Source: Desulfonatronovibrio hydrogenovorans DSM 9292 (lineage in GTDB: Bacteria > Desulfobacterota > Desulfovibrionia > Desulfovibrionales > Desulfonatronovibrionaceae). From it: a DNA stretch of 64,000 bases. The notes under the pieces were generated by a model that saw nothing but the letters and a program-made list of their open reading frames with translations, was not told the origin of the DNA and did not search any database. The translations under genes and the position numbers were made by a program. This document shows positions 19,775 through 28,622 of the stretch, piece after piece. The number at the start of each line of letters is the position of its first letter. Position 1 is the stretch's first letter. The stretch spans positions 151,035-215,034 of the forward strand of contig NZ_JMKT01000015.1 in NCBI RefSeq assembly GCF_000686525.1. Direction: 5' to 3'.

Positions 19775-21898
19775 ATGGATGAAAAAGACAAGATCATCAG
19801 CCGACTGGAGCAGGAAATACAGTATCTTCGAGAAGAGAGAAGAAAAGGTGTTGATGCCTTGGAGATGGCTGCCAATCTGGGGAGGTTTGACAAGAACCCA
19901 GGGTCTTCAATGGATGCAGACTATATTCTTAAGGAAACTGCAGTCAGACTCAATACCCTGATCAAGCTTAAGGCAGTGTCTTTCTACCTGGTTTCCAGCC
20001 AGGACAACTCATTTTATCAGGCCTATTGCAACCCTGCAGAGGATAGCTCTGTCCTGAATCAGGAGATCGACAGACTTATTGAAGACCATACTTTTGCCTG
20101 GGTCCTTAATCGGAGCAGGCCGGTGATATTGTCTTGCACCGGCCAGAGTGGCAGTCTTATTTTGGGATCCATGGCCTCTCCATCAAGGATCAGGGGGATG
20201 TTTGTCGGTATTCTTGATCAGGACAAGATGCAGATTTCAGATACCAGCTTTTATCTGATATCCATTGTCCTGTTATCCAGTGCCTCAGCCCTGGGCCGGA
20301 TTGAGGCATATGACCGGATGAGGGAGATGAACCAGGAACTGGAAAAATATGCCAGACATACTGAACGGCTCTACCAGAATGTTTTTGAGAATTCCCCTGT
20401 GGGAATCTTCTGGACGTCTCCAGAAGGAAAGTTCTTAAAGGTCAACCCGGCCTGCGCAGAAATTGCAGGTTTTGACTCGTCTGATCAAATGTTGAAAGAA
20501 TCATTAGACATCGGGGATCAACTGTATCTGAATCGTCAGGATAGGGAATCACATTTGGAACAGCTTAATTCGCAGGGTCTTGTACAAAACCGGGAAGTCC
20601 GTCTTAGACGTCGAAGTGGCAGGCCGTTCTGGGCCTTGTTGAATATGAGGGAGGTCAGGGAGCATCAGGGCGGCCCGGTTGTTTACCACGATGGGTTCCT
20701 GGTTGATATTACAGATAAGAAGAAGGCGGAAAAAGACAGAGAAGAACTTCAAAGACAACTTCTGCATTCTCAGAAAATGGAATCTGTCGGAACATTGGCC
20801 GGAGGCGTGGCTCACGATTTCAATAATCTGCTTCAGGCCATGAGTGGCAATGTTCAGCTTTTATTAGGAGAGAAGGATGAAAATCATGCAGATGTACATC
20901 GTTTGGTAAAGATTTCCAGCTCGATTGACCGGGCATCACAGATGATACGCCAGCTTCTAGTCTTCAGCCGCAAGGCAGAGGCCCAAAGAGTTTTTGTTGA
21001 CCTGAATCAGGAAATTGAGTCCGCTGTAATGATACTTGAAAGAACCATTCCAAAGATGGTGGAGATTGAGCTTCATCTGGACAAAGAATTGTGGCCTGTT
21101 AATGCGGACCCAGTCCAGATCGAACAGGTCTTGCTGAACCTTGGGATAAATGCCGGTCATGCCATGCCTGATGGTGGAAAGCTCCTGATTGAGACCCGGA
21201 ACATCATCCTGGATTCAGACTTTGTAAAGAAGTATATGAAAACCGAAGTTGGAGAATATGTGCTGTTAACTGTTACCGACACCGGACTTGGCATGGACAA
21301 AGAGATCATGAAGCACATTTTTGATCCTTTTTATACCACCAAGGAAACAGGAAAAGGCACAGGGCTGGGACTGGCTTCTGTCTATGGATCTGTTAAAGCT
21401 CATAATGGGCATATATCCTGTTACAGCGAGCCTGGCCAGGGTAGTATATTCAAGATTTACTGGCCAGCCGTGTCTGGAGCAATTCTTGATGTGGCTGACA
21501 GCAAAGAAGATATATCCTTGCAGAAAGGGGATGAATCCGTACTGGTCGTTGATGATGAAGAAGATATCAGGGAGTTGACCAAAGAGGCCCTGCAGATGAT
21601 GGGATATTCAGTCTTTACAGCATCCAGTGGCGAAGAAGCCCTGAAAATTTACTCTCAAAAATTTGAGGACATCCATCTGATCATCCTGGACCTGAATATG
21701 CCTGGAATGGGTGGGCATAAGTGCTTGGAGGAAATTTTAAAGGTTAATTCAAATGCTAAAGTTCTTATTTCCAGTGGGTACTCTTCCAAGGGTCAGGCCA
21801 AGGAAGCACTGCAATCTGGAGCTGCCGGTTTTATTGGCAAACCATATCAGATTTCAGATTTGGTGCTCAAAGTTCGGAACGTTCTGGACACTCAATAG
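19775..21898 (+). CDS. Hybrid histidine kinase (GAF-like, PAS, kinase, receiver)
   Basis: A 707-residue cytosolic kinase; the ATG has GGGAG nearby and follows the HDOD stop by three bases, implying translational coupling. A short N-terminal coiled coil leads into a GAF-like sensor (about 20-175). A PAS domain (about 200-325) reads FENSPVGIFWTSPEGKFLKV, related to the first PAS of the kinases at 644, 4156 and 7926. The kinase core is GGVAHDFNNLLQAM with His near 347, NLGINAGHAMP, DTGLGMD and GTGLGLASVYG. The receiver near 585-705 has VVDDEED, LDLNMPGMGG and IGKP. Input signal and downstream partner are unknown. Confidence 0.92.
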   Translation: MDEKDKIISRLEQEIQYLREERRKGVDALEMAANLGRFDKNPGSSMDADYILKETAVRLNTLIKLKAVSFYLVSSQDNSFYQAYCNPAEDSSVLNQEIDRLIEDHTFAWVLNRSRPVILSCTGQSGSLILGSMASPSRIRGMFVGILDQDKMQISDTSFYLISIVLLSSASALGRIEAYDRMREMNQELEKYARHTERLYQNVFENSPVGIFWTSPEGKFLKVNPACAEIAGFDSSDQMLKESLDIGDQLYLNRQDRESHLEQLNSQGLVQNREVRLRRRSGRPFWALLNMREVREHQGGPVVYHDGFLVDITDKKKAEKDREELQRQLLHSQKMESVGTLAGGVAHDFNNLLQAMSGNVQLLLGEKDENHADVHRLVKISSSIDRASQMIRQLLVFSRKAEAQRVFVDLNQEIESAVMILERTIPKMVEIELHLDKELWPVNADPVQIEQVLLNLGINAGHAMPDGGKLLIETRNIILDSDFVKKYMKTEVGEYVLLTVTDTGLGMDKEIMKHIFDPFYTTKETGKGTGLGLASVYGSVKAHNGHISCYSEPGQGSIFKIYWPAVSGAILDVADSKEDISLQKGDESVLVVDDEEDIRELTKEALQMMGYSVFTASSGEEALKIYSQKFEDIHLIILDLNMPGMGGHKCLEEILKVNSNAKVLISSGYSSKGQAKEALQSGAAGFIGKPYQISDLVLKVRNVLDTQ

Positions 21899-22336
21899 TA
21901 TTTTTTCAAAGATCCGATAGCACAAATGAGATCGCTTACCCCCGTTTAATCAGCATGATTAGTAACAAATTTTTATGTTGAACAATATATTTTTAATAAA
22001 ACATTTAATTGTTACTATTATTTAAGCGTAGTTAGATTGTCATTTCGATAAGTTATATTCGGCCAGCTTCAGGACAAGACCAGGCATTTTAAGGGACTGC
22101 CCTGAGACTTCCTAGGTTTTATAGCTGCTGACAATGAAGGCTATCTTTTTCATAGGGAAAGAACAGCTTGGTTCCTTTTTAACTGAAAGTTGACAAAAAG
22201 GTTTACAAAAATGGGAAAGGTTTACATAGAGTTGACTTTACAAAATGTGTCAAGCTGACAATATGAATCTTTAAGAATAGTCTTAGATAATGCCGTAACG
22301 GAACGGTCAAAATTACTCAGGCAAGGGGTTTTAGTT
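21899..22336. other. A+T-rich intergenic region before the sensorless kinase
   Basis: About 440 bases, clearly more A+T-rich than the flanking genes, with no convincing gene. It contains a widely spaced inverted repeat (AGTAACAA at 21961-21968 against TTGTTACT at 22009-22016). It also has two GGTTTACA repeats with a related CTTTACA nearby (22199-22242), and a TGTCA-AGC-TGACA dyad at 22248-22260. TTGACA and TTGACT hexamers are present, but no confident -10 partner could be assigned. The density of small repeats suggests regulator binding. Confidence 0.45.
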
Positions 22337-23497
22337 ATGAGTGATGAAGAATTTCAAAGACAGGTTTTTCAGGCCAGGATAATGGAATCATTAGGCATTC
22401 TGGCCGGAGGTGTAGCTCATGACTTCAACAACCTTCTTCAATCCATGCTTGGGAACGTGGAGCTGGTCTGTCTGAAAATGGCTGATGATTGTTCAGACAA
22501 AAAAAGACTGCAGGTTGTGGAAAAATCTATTGACCGGGCCTCCCTTTTGATCAGGCAACTGCTTTTATTCAGCGGACGGGTCGCAGTTCACAGAAAACCA
22601 ACAAACCTCGTTGAGTTAATAAAAAAAAGTGTTGACAACCTGGAGGACAGTGTATCCGGGAAATTGGATATTGAACTCGCACTGGACAATGGGACCTGGC
22701 CAATCAAGGCCGATCCGGTCTATGTTGATCAGGTAGTCATGAACTTGGTTTCCAACGCTGTGGAAGCCATGAACGGCAAGGGCCAGCTGAGTTTAACGAC
22801 TAAAAATATTACCCTTGATAGCAATGAATTCCCTAATCTTGAGCCTGGATCATATGTGTCCATGAGTGTTTCAGATACTGGATGCGGAATGGACAAGGAA
22901 AGCCTGGATCATCTTTATGATCCTTTTTTTTCGACCAAAAAAGGCAGTAAAAAGATCGGGTTGGGATTGGCCTGTGTTTATGGGATCGTAAAGGCTCACC
23001 ATGGCCACATAACCTGTAGCAGTGAACCCGGGATAGGGACGTGTTTTGAAATCTACTGGCCTGCACTGCCTGAGGCAACTGTTCAGGCGGATTGTAAGAA
23101 GCTAAAACCTGAACTTAAGCAAGGAAAACCGTCCAAGACTATCTTGGTGGTGGACGATGAAGCAGATATAAGGGAGTTGACCAGGGATTCCCTTGCTTAC
23201 CTGGGCTATAAGGTCATTACTGCTGAAAGCGGCGAGCAGGCCCTTGAACTTTATAGCAGTTCCGGGCAGTCAATAGACATGGTTGTTCTTGATTTGAACA
23301 TGCCGGGTATGGGCGGGCATGCATGTCTTGAAAAGCTTCTAAGTATGGATTCTCAGGCAAAAGTGCTGATTGCCAGCGGGTATTTGTCTAATGGACATTC
23401 AAGGGAATCCGTGAGGTCAGGAGCAACTGGGTATATCGGCAAACCGTACATGCTCTCAGATCTGGCAGCCAAGGTCCATGATATCCTTCATGAATGA
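22337..23497 (+). CDS. Sensorless hybrid kinase (kinase core plus receiver)
   Basis: A compact 386-residue protein that starts almost at the kinase core: GGVAHDFNNLLQSML with His near residue 28. It continues with NLVSNAVEAM, DTGCGMD, GLGLACVYG and a receiver near 265-385 (VVDDEAD, LDLNMPGMGG, IGKP). It lacks the PAS, GAF and membrane parts of its neighbours, and the GTG in GTGLGL is altered (KKIGLGL). It looks like a duplicated and shortened copy of the kinases at 4156, 15488 and 19775. It has its own 438-base upstream region, so it may be controlled separately. Without an input domain it may be governed by a partner protein or act as a phosphate relay or sink. Confidence 0.9.
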   Translation: MSDEEFQRQVFQARIMESLGILAGGVAHDFNNLLQSMLGNVELVCLKMADDCSDKKRLQVVEKSIDRASLLIRQLLLFSGRVAVHRKPTNLVELIKKSVDNLEDSVSGKLDIELALDNGTWPIKADPVYVDQVVMNLVSNAVEAMNGKGQLSLTTKNITLDSNEFPNLEPGSYVSMSVSDTGCGMDKESLDHLYDPFFSTKKGSKKIGLGLACVYGIVKAHHGHITCSSEPGIGTCFEIYWPALPEATVQADCKKLKPELKQGKPSKTILVVDDEADIRELTRDSLAYLGYKVITAESGEQALELYSSSGQSIDMVVLDLNMPGMGGHACLEKLLSMDSQAKVLIASGYLSNGHSRESVRSGATGYIGKPYMLSDLAAKVHDILHE

Positions 23498-23598
23498 CGA
23501 TTCAGCATTAACTCATCCAGGAATTGAGGCTTCTGTGGCCAATCAGGCATCTGGTCGATTTTAGTTGACTTTTGCACTTTTGTTGTTCCATAAAAACG

Positions 23599-23631
23599 AC
23601 GCCGTCCGAAATAATATATTCCGGACGGCGT
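23599..23631 (+). terminator. Terminator-like hairpin ending the signalling island
   Basis: ACGCCGTCCG and CGGACGGCGT form a perfect 10-bp G+C-rich stem around an A+T-rich loop, followed by TTGATTTGT. It lies about 100 bases after the last kinase and before the radical SAM gene. Confidence 0.65.
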
Positions 23632-23710
23632 TTGATTTGTGAGGCAAGTGTAAGTCCACCAGAACAGCCCCTTTAAGAAAAGCCGGGAATCAAGCCTTAA
23701 GGAAGGTCTC

Positions 23711-26194
23711 ATGCAGGAAATCCAGGTCCGCTTCACTCATTCTCAGGAAGAAATTGAGGTATTTATTGATGAACTGAAAAATGCCGTGCTGGGTTTTCTG
23801 GATATGTACGGTGATCCGGCCTTTCTGGGAGAAGAGTTTTCCCAGTTTATCCAGGGGGACAACAAGTTTGCCGCTCTTCTTGAAGCTACAGGCAAGGACG
23901 AATACGGTTTTTTCAAAGAGGTCATCTCCCAGCTTGAGCCAGCCAACCACGAAACCGAAACCAGGGTTGTTGTGGGCGGTATTGAACTCCCTTCCAGACT
24001 TCTTCTGCCCATTCTGGAAGTAATTATTCCCGGGGATAATCTCTCGGCAATTAAGGATGTTGATACTTACGAGCAATTGACCAATATCCGGGTTCCAGAT
24101 GATCAGCGTCAGGATCTGCAAAAGGTTATGGACAAGTATCCGGTGCGGCTGTCCAAGCATGTGATCAGGCAGTCAAGGCTGTCCAGGAACGTGGCTTATC
24201 AGTTCATGCCCTTTGTTCAGGAGCTTGATGAGTCAGGGCTGAAGAATACCTGGGTTGGTCAGTTCCACAAGGGTCTTCTGGAGCAGATGTACCAGAACCG
24301 GCCTATATTTGTCCTGCACATGAGCTGCCCGGTCTATTGCCGGTTCTGTTTCCGCAAGCACAAGGACTGCCGCAATTTGCCCACCCCCAAGATAGAAGAT
24401 GTTTTGGAAGCATTGGAGCACATTAAAAAATCCCCCAGGATAAAGGAGATTGTCCTGACCGGTGGTGAGCCCTTGCTGAACATGGAGACCTTGACCTGTG
24501 CCATAGAAGGTTTGGAGCAGATTCCCCACATCCAGACCATCAGGATCGCTTCCAGATGCATTTCTTATTATCCGCAGCTTTTTTACGCCCATGATTCATT
24601 CTGGCTCAACTATCTCATTGAGAAGAACAGGGCCTTGCAGGCCGACAAAAAGCGAATTGAAATTGCAACCCACTTCATTCATCCGGATGAAATATCTCAT
24701 TATAGCCTGGACATTATTTCCAAACTGGTCAGTGAGGGCGTGGGAGTGTACACCCAGACTCCGTTTTTGAAAGACTGCAATGATTCCGGCCGGGAACTGA
24801 CCAGCCTGTACAACGAGTTGCGCAGTGTTGGGTCAGAAATTCATTACGTATACATCCCGTGCAGCCCTATTCAGGGCAACAGGATTTACTGGGCTCCCAT
24901 CTCATCCGGACATAAGGCTGCCGCCTACATGCGGGCATACCTTTCTGATCGGGCTATTCCTATCATCTGTACTGCCACAAAAATTGGCAAGATCGACTGG
25001 AATACCAGTGGTTGGGCTGTTGAGCCCTGCACTGAGCATCCAGGTAAAATCTGGATAAGAACGCCTTATACCGAGGAGTATTTCAAGGAGTTTGCTCCCC
25101 AGTTTGAGCTTCAGGACTCCAGGGCAAACAGGGGAGGGACTCTGGACTCGGCTTTCATGGCTGAAATAGGGGATCATACCCTTTATCTTGGAGGACTCAC
25201 AGAGCAGCCTGTTGAACCTGAACCCTTCAGCGAGGCCAATTTAAGTACCCTCCAGCAGGAGATCAGGAAGGACCAGCGTCTGGCTTATTCCATCGTAGAT
25301 ACAGGGGTAAAGGCCCTGAAACGGACCCATCTGACTACAGTGGAGATGGATATTGAGGCGTTGGAGGATTTTCATGATTCCATAGAATATATAGCAAAGG
25401 ATAATAGTATCAGCGATGTTGTCCTGACCGCCAAGGAGAGCATCTTAAACTCCATTGAAATGCTGGGAATGTTTTCCAGAGAGTTGCAGACCGTCCCTCA
25501 TGTCAAGGCGATGCGCATCCGAAGCCTGACCTTTGCCTATTCACCCGAGCTTTATACTCCTGAAGTACTGGATACCATCTGCAACCTGAATAATCTGAAC
25601 CCGGCCAATCCTACCCGGGTGGAGCTGGAAACCCAGTTTATTCATTCAAGCGAACTGACCGAGCTGCACGGAGACCTGATCAGGGAGTTTATTGCCAGGG
25701 GAGTCACGGTTTACAACAATATCCTTTTACTTTCCGGGATCAACGATAACCCGGAAGAGATGAAAAGGATCTGCTACAGATGTCGACAGGTCGGGATAGA
25801 GCTTATGCTTCTTTATATTGCTGGAATGCCTGTTCAGGACAGGTGGAATGCCAGCCGGCCCATTGATGCCTCTTCGGTCATCCACATTGCCACCCATTTG
25901 AGGCGTTACCAGAGTGGCCGGGAGGTTCCTCTTTACGCTGTCAAGACACCCCTGGGTGATGCTGATTTCAATTTTACCGCCAAAGTGGTCAGGATTGGAG
26001 ATTACGGCTCCGGGAAAGGGGATGAGCAAGTCTGGATGAAGCTTCTGCCCTATACCCTTGACTATTATCAAAAACTGGCCCCGGGTTTTGTCTGGCCAGA
26101 AGGGATCAGCCAGGAAGAAGGGCATCCTGTTGTTCCAGTCAGAGGGCTGGTAGTTAAAAGCAATAAAGATTTTTTTCTTGCTGGCAGCAGGTAA
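23711..26194 (+). CDS. KamA-type radical SAM protein with a degenerate second half
   Basis: An 827-residue protein. The first half resembles lysine 2,3-aminomutase-type radical SAM enzymes: the cluster motif CPVYCRFC (Cys near 206, 210, 213) is followed by VLTGGEPLL near 250, which binds S-adenosylmethionine. The PLP-lysine motif of true lysine 2,3-aminomutases (PGGGGK) is not found, so the amino-acid reaction should not be assumed. From about residue 530 the sequence repeats the same fold pattern: VLTAKESIL matches VLTGGEPLL, RVELETQFIHSSEL matches RIEIATHFIHPDEI, and GVTVYNNILLLSGIND matches GVGVYTQTPFLKDCND. The three cysteines are absent there. The second half may be a regulatory or substrate-binding pseudo-domain. 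The gene stands alone between two hairpins. Confidence 0.85.
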   Translation: MQEIQVRFTHSQEEIEVFIDELKNAVLGFLDMYGDPAFLGEEFSQFIQGDNKFAALLEATGKDEYGFFKEVISQLEPANHETETRVVVGGIELPSRLLLPILEVIIPGDNLSAIKDVDTYEQLTNIRVPDDQRQDLQKVMDKYPVRLSKHVIRQSRLSRNVAYQFMPFVQELDESGLKNTWVGQFHKGLLEQMYQNRPIFVLHMSCPVYCRFCFRKHKDCRNLPTPKIEDVLEALEHIKKSPRIKEIVLTGGEPLLNMETLTCAIEGLEQIPHIQTIRIASRCISYYPQLFYAHDSFWLNYLIEKNRALQADKKRIEIATHFIHPDEISHYSLDIISKLVSEGVGVYTQTPFLKDCNDSGRELTSLYNELRSVGSEIHYVYIPCSPIQGNRIYWAPISSGHKAAAYMRAYLSDRAIPIICTATKIGKIDWNTSGWAVEPCTEHPGKIWIRTPYTEEYFKEFAPQFELQDSRANRGGTLDSAFMAEIGDHTLYLGGLTEQPVEPEPFSEANLSTLQQEIRKDQRLAYSIVDTGVKALKRTHLTTVEMDIEALEDFHDSIEYIAKDNSISDVVLTAKESILNSIEMLGMFSRELQTVPHVKAMRIRSLTFAYSPELYTPEVLDTICNLNNLNPANPTRVELETQFIHSSELTELHGDLIREFIARGVTVYNNILLLSGINDNPEEMKRICYRCRQVGIELMLLYIAGMPVQDRWNASRPIDASSVIHIATHLRRYQSGREVPLYAVKTPLGDADFNFTAKVVRIGDYGSGKGDEQVWMKLLPYTLDYYQKLAPGFVWPEGISQEEGHPVVPVRGLVVKSNKDFFLAGSR

Positions 26195-26249
26195 GACCAC
26201 AGGGGCAAAGACAGCCTGAATCCGAGACCTGTCTGATCATATGGCAAAG

Positions 26250-26275
26250 GACTGCAGTATGGATGCGTTGCAGTC
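26250..26275. terminator. Hairpin between convergent genes
   Basis: GACTGCA and TGCAGTC form a perfect 7-bp stem with a 12-base loop, followed on the + strand by TATTTC. It lies between the ends of the rightward radical SAM gene and the leftward M23 peptidase gene. Confidence 0.4.
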
Positions 26276-26316
26276 TATTTCAGGGGCATCTAAGGCTTTG
26301 GTGATTAAAACCATGT

Positions 26317-27021
26317 TCATGGCTCAGGTCTTTTTAGACCTTTGATTTTCAAGAGCAGGTTGGGGTCCGGGCAATGTTCCAGAAACTTGTCCCTGTCTTT
26401 TAAAGTGCACACACCAGGAAAATCCCCTGCTCGTCCTTCAAGGTCCTTAATGATTTCAAAGTGAAGATGAGGCGGCCAGCTGCCATTTTCATGCCTTTCC
26501 CCCACAGCAGCAATCTGCTGACCTGCAGTAATTGCCTGACCCTTGCTGAGGATTTCCAGGCTCTTTCGGCTCAGGTGTCCATACAAGGTGAAAAAGGTTC
26601 TCTTTTCCAGGCTGTGCTCAAGAATGATGGTTGGCCCGTAGTCGCCAAAAGCATTGTTGTCCTGGAAACTATGCACCACTCCATCCAAAGGAGCCAGGAC
26701 AGGGGTCCCGGCAGCAACCCACAAATCCAGGCCTATATGCAGAGTGCGCCTCTGGCTGTGGTCCTCTAATGCGGCAAATACAGGGCTTTTATCATAAATT
26801 GTCCTGTTTTCATTATACCTTCCAATGCCGATCCGGGCGCCGGCATTGGAAAGCTTTGTAAAAATATATTTTGTGAAGCTGTCCGGGTCTGCAACGTCGA
26901 TATTTTTCAGTTCCGGATTGTCAGCTGTGAAATCAAAGAAGATGATTTTTTCCTGATTTAGATCCCAGGGCAAAATGTTGGCACTGTTTGCCTTTGTGAG
27001 CAGATTTTCCAGATTTTTCAT
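26317..27021 (-). CDS. M23-family metallopeptidase (LytM-type)
   Basis: A 234-residue protein with the zinc-binding motifs of M23 peptidases: HIGLD near residue 96 and HLHFE near 188, plus the usual LAPLDGVV and GHLS strands. Such enzymes cut peptide cross-bridges in peptidoglycan. No signal peptide or membrane helix is visible at this start, which is unusual for a wall enzyme, so it may be a cytosolic relative or use another export route. It is the last gene of a minus-strand series, 12 bases after the VTT membrane protein. The ribosome binding site is weak. Confidence 0.85.
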   Translation of the reverse strand: MKNLENLLTKANSANILPWDLNQEKIIFFDFTADNPELKNIDVADPDSFTKYIFTKLSNAGARIGIGRYNENRTIYDKSPVFAALEDHSQRRTLHIGLDLWVAAGTPVLAPLDGVVHSFQDNNAFGDYGPTIILEHSLEKRTFFTLYGHLSRKSLEILSKGQAITAGQQIAAVGERHENGSWPPHLHFEIIKDLEGRAGDFPGVCTLKDRDKFLEHCPDPNLLLKIKGLKRPEP

Positions 27022-27033
27022 AGTAAATGACGG

Positions 27034-27693
27034 TTACTTATGTTTGTCATGGCCACTGAAGTATTTTTTCTGAATCAATATCCCCAGCAGGGAAAAAAGA
27101 ACCAAAACCATCAAGGGCCAGAGGTTTGAAAAAGAAACTGCGGGTTCCCCTTCCTCCAGATGGAAGGCTGCGTATATGGCTGAGCAATAGATGAAACCTT
27201 TGACAGCAAAGCCGATGGACGTGCTGATGATGAAAGGCACAAGCCTGATCCTCAGAATCCCGGCACTGTAGTTGATGAATGAATGGGGAAAACCAGGCAG
27301 ACAGCGCAAGGCACAAAGCTGCAGGAATCCTGAATTGTTGCGGATCAGCCCGTAGATCTTGGAGTCCACCAGTTTCTTGTTCCATGAATAAGACATGCGG
27401 ACTGCAAAAAAGTAAGCAGACAGACTTCCCAGTACTCCTCCGGCCACTACCAGGCCTGCGGCTGCCCATGGAGGATAGAGCACCCCAATGGTCCACATCA
27501 GTACAGATCCTGGAAATGCAAACATGTACAGGATGATCTGGGCAATGACAGCCACCAAAGGAGCCCACCATGATTCAGCCAGATTCTCCAGCTGGTCCAG
27601 CCGGTGGGACAGGTCCAAGAGGCCTGCGTGCTGGGCATAAATGCCTGCGCCCAGTACAGCAGCAAGGGCAATGAGCTTGACATTTGCCTTCAT
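27034..27693 (-). CDS. VTT-domain (TVP38/DedA-like) membrane protein
   Basis: An integral membrane protein of 219 residues from the ATG at 27693. A TTG at 27699 is an alternative start, better spaced from a GGAG. Several hydrophobic segments are visible, near residues 5-20, 42-62, 72-95, 148-180 and 190-210. The central part (FPGSVLMWTIGVLYPPWAAA, then LRCLPGFPHSFINYSAG) matches the VTT family of bacterial TVP38/TMEM64 and DedA proteins. Some of these proteins move lipids across membranes; the role here is unproven. It overlaps or abuts the beta-barrel gene upstream, so it is probably co-transcribed with it and with the M23 gene. Confidence 0.85.
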   Translation of the reverse strand: MKANVKLIALAAVLGAGIYAQHAGLLDLSHRLDQLENLAESWWAPLVAVIAQIILYMFAFPGSVLMWTIGVLYPPWAAAGLVVAGGVLGSLSAYFFAVRMSYSWNKKLVDSKIYGLIRNNSGFLQLCALRCLPGFPHSFINYSAGILRIRLVPFIISTSIGFAVKGFIYCSAIYAAFHLEEGEPAVSFSNLWPLMVLVLFSLLGILIQKKYFSGHDKHK

Positions 27694-27702
27694 GATCAAG
27701 AT

Positions 27703-28575
27703 CTAGAATCTCCAAAGCAGGGCAATTTCGGCTCCAGCTCCACTGTCAAGTCTTTGCCTTGAAACACGGTTTTTACTTTTATCGTAAATCCGCCATTGTC
27801 TTTCCAAAAGCAGGTAAGGGCCAAGGGTAATAAAAAGTGATTCAGTTGGACTGATTTCAAGACTTACCCCTGTTTTAACTGCCTGCTCCCTGAAGTAGCC
27901 TTTTCTTTCCACAGGGCTGTTATTTTCAAGTCTGAATATTCCAGATGTATACCCAACCTTGGCATCAAGGGCCAGATTCCTGTTGAAGCCATACCTGATT
28001 CCGGTTTCAGGAAAACCCACCCTGGCCGAGAACCCTTGGGTTCCAGTGGGAGCGTATCCCAGGACAAAGCCTGGAAAGACCGAGCTCTTGACCGGATGGT
28101 AAGAACCAGCCAGTCCCAGACCGGCTGACCATCCATGCTCAAATGATCTTACCAGGAAAAAAAATGCCCTGGCTCCGAAAGAATCAGACATTTCTTTTTC
28201 AAATGCACTGCTGATCCCGCCGCCCAGATTAAGGCTCCAATCCTGGTTTAATATGAAATATTTATTTGCACCAAGAGATATGAAGTGCAGCTGGTCCCAT
28301 GGTTTTTTCCTGTTAGAGGTCAACCCGGACTGCCCGGCTTTGTCCCAGGAATAATCAATGTAATCATAGGCAAGGGTAAAGTGGGAGAATGTACCCTCAA
28401 GGCCATACCTGGTCGAAGAAACCTTGGCATCGGAATTTTTTATCTCGGTCTTGAATCTGTGATCCAGGCTGGTGGTTATGGAGATGTCTCTCAAGGTTTC
28501 GCCCTGGGCCAGGCCTGTGCTGAAAAAGATTGTGACAATTACACTGCAGATAAGAATTTTAGTGATGTTTTTCAT
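27703..28575 (-). CDS. Predicted outer-membrane beta-barrel protein
   Basis: A 290-residue protein with a clear signal peptide (KNITKILICSVIVTIFFSTG, cleavage probably after AQG near residue 25). The mature part is made of alternating polar and hydrophobic strands rich in Gly and aromatic residues. It ends in LLWRF, the aromatic C-terminal residue recognised by the outer-membrane insertion machinery. No named family could be recognised; size and pattern fit a 10-12 strand barrel. It lies downstream of recJ (47 bases) and upstream of the VTT protein gene, suggesting a small envelope group. Confidence 0.75.
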   Translation of the reverse strand: MKNITKILICSVIVTIFFSTGLAQGETLRDISITTSLDHRFKTEIKNSDAKVSSTRYGLEGTFSHFTLAYDYIDYSWDKAGQSGLTSNRKKPWDQLHFISLGANKYFILNQDWSLNLGGGISSAFEKEMSDSFGARAFFFLVRSFEHGWSAGLGLAGSYHPVKSSVFPGFVLGYAPTGTQGFSARVGFPETGIRYGFNRNLALDAKVGYTSGIFRLENNSPVERKGYFREQAVKTGVSLEISPTESLFITLGPYLLLERQWRIYDKSKNRVSRQRLDSGAGAEIALLWRF

Positions 28576-28622
28576 ATTGATTGTCCGGTGTTGGAAGTGG
28601 TTTGGATTAGACAGGCGGAAGG

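Noticed and set aside
644..23497. Repeated kinase segments as DNA repeats or a mobile element
   Set aside because: Similarity is at protein level between paralogues; no terminal repeats or transposase.
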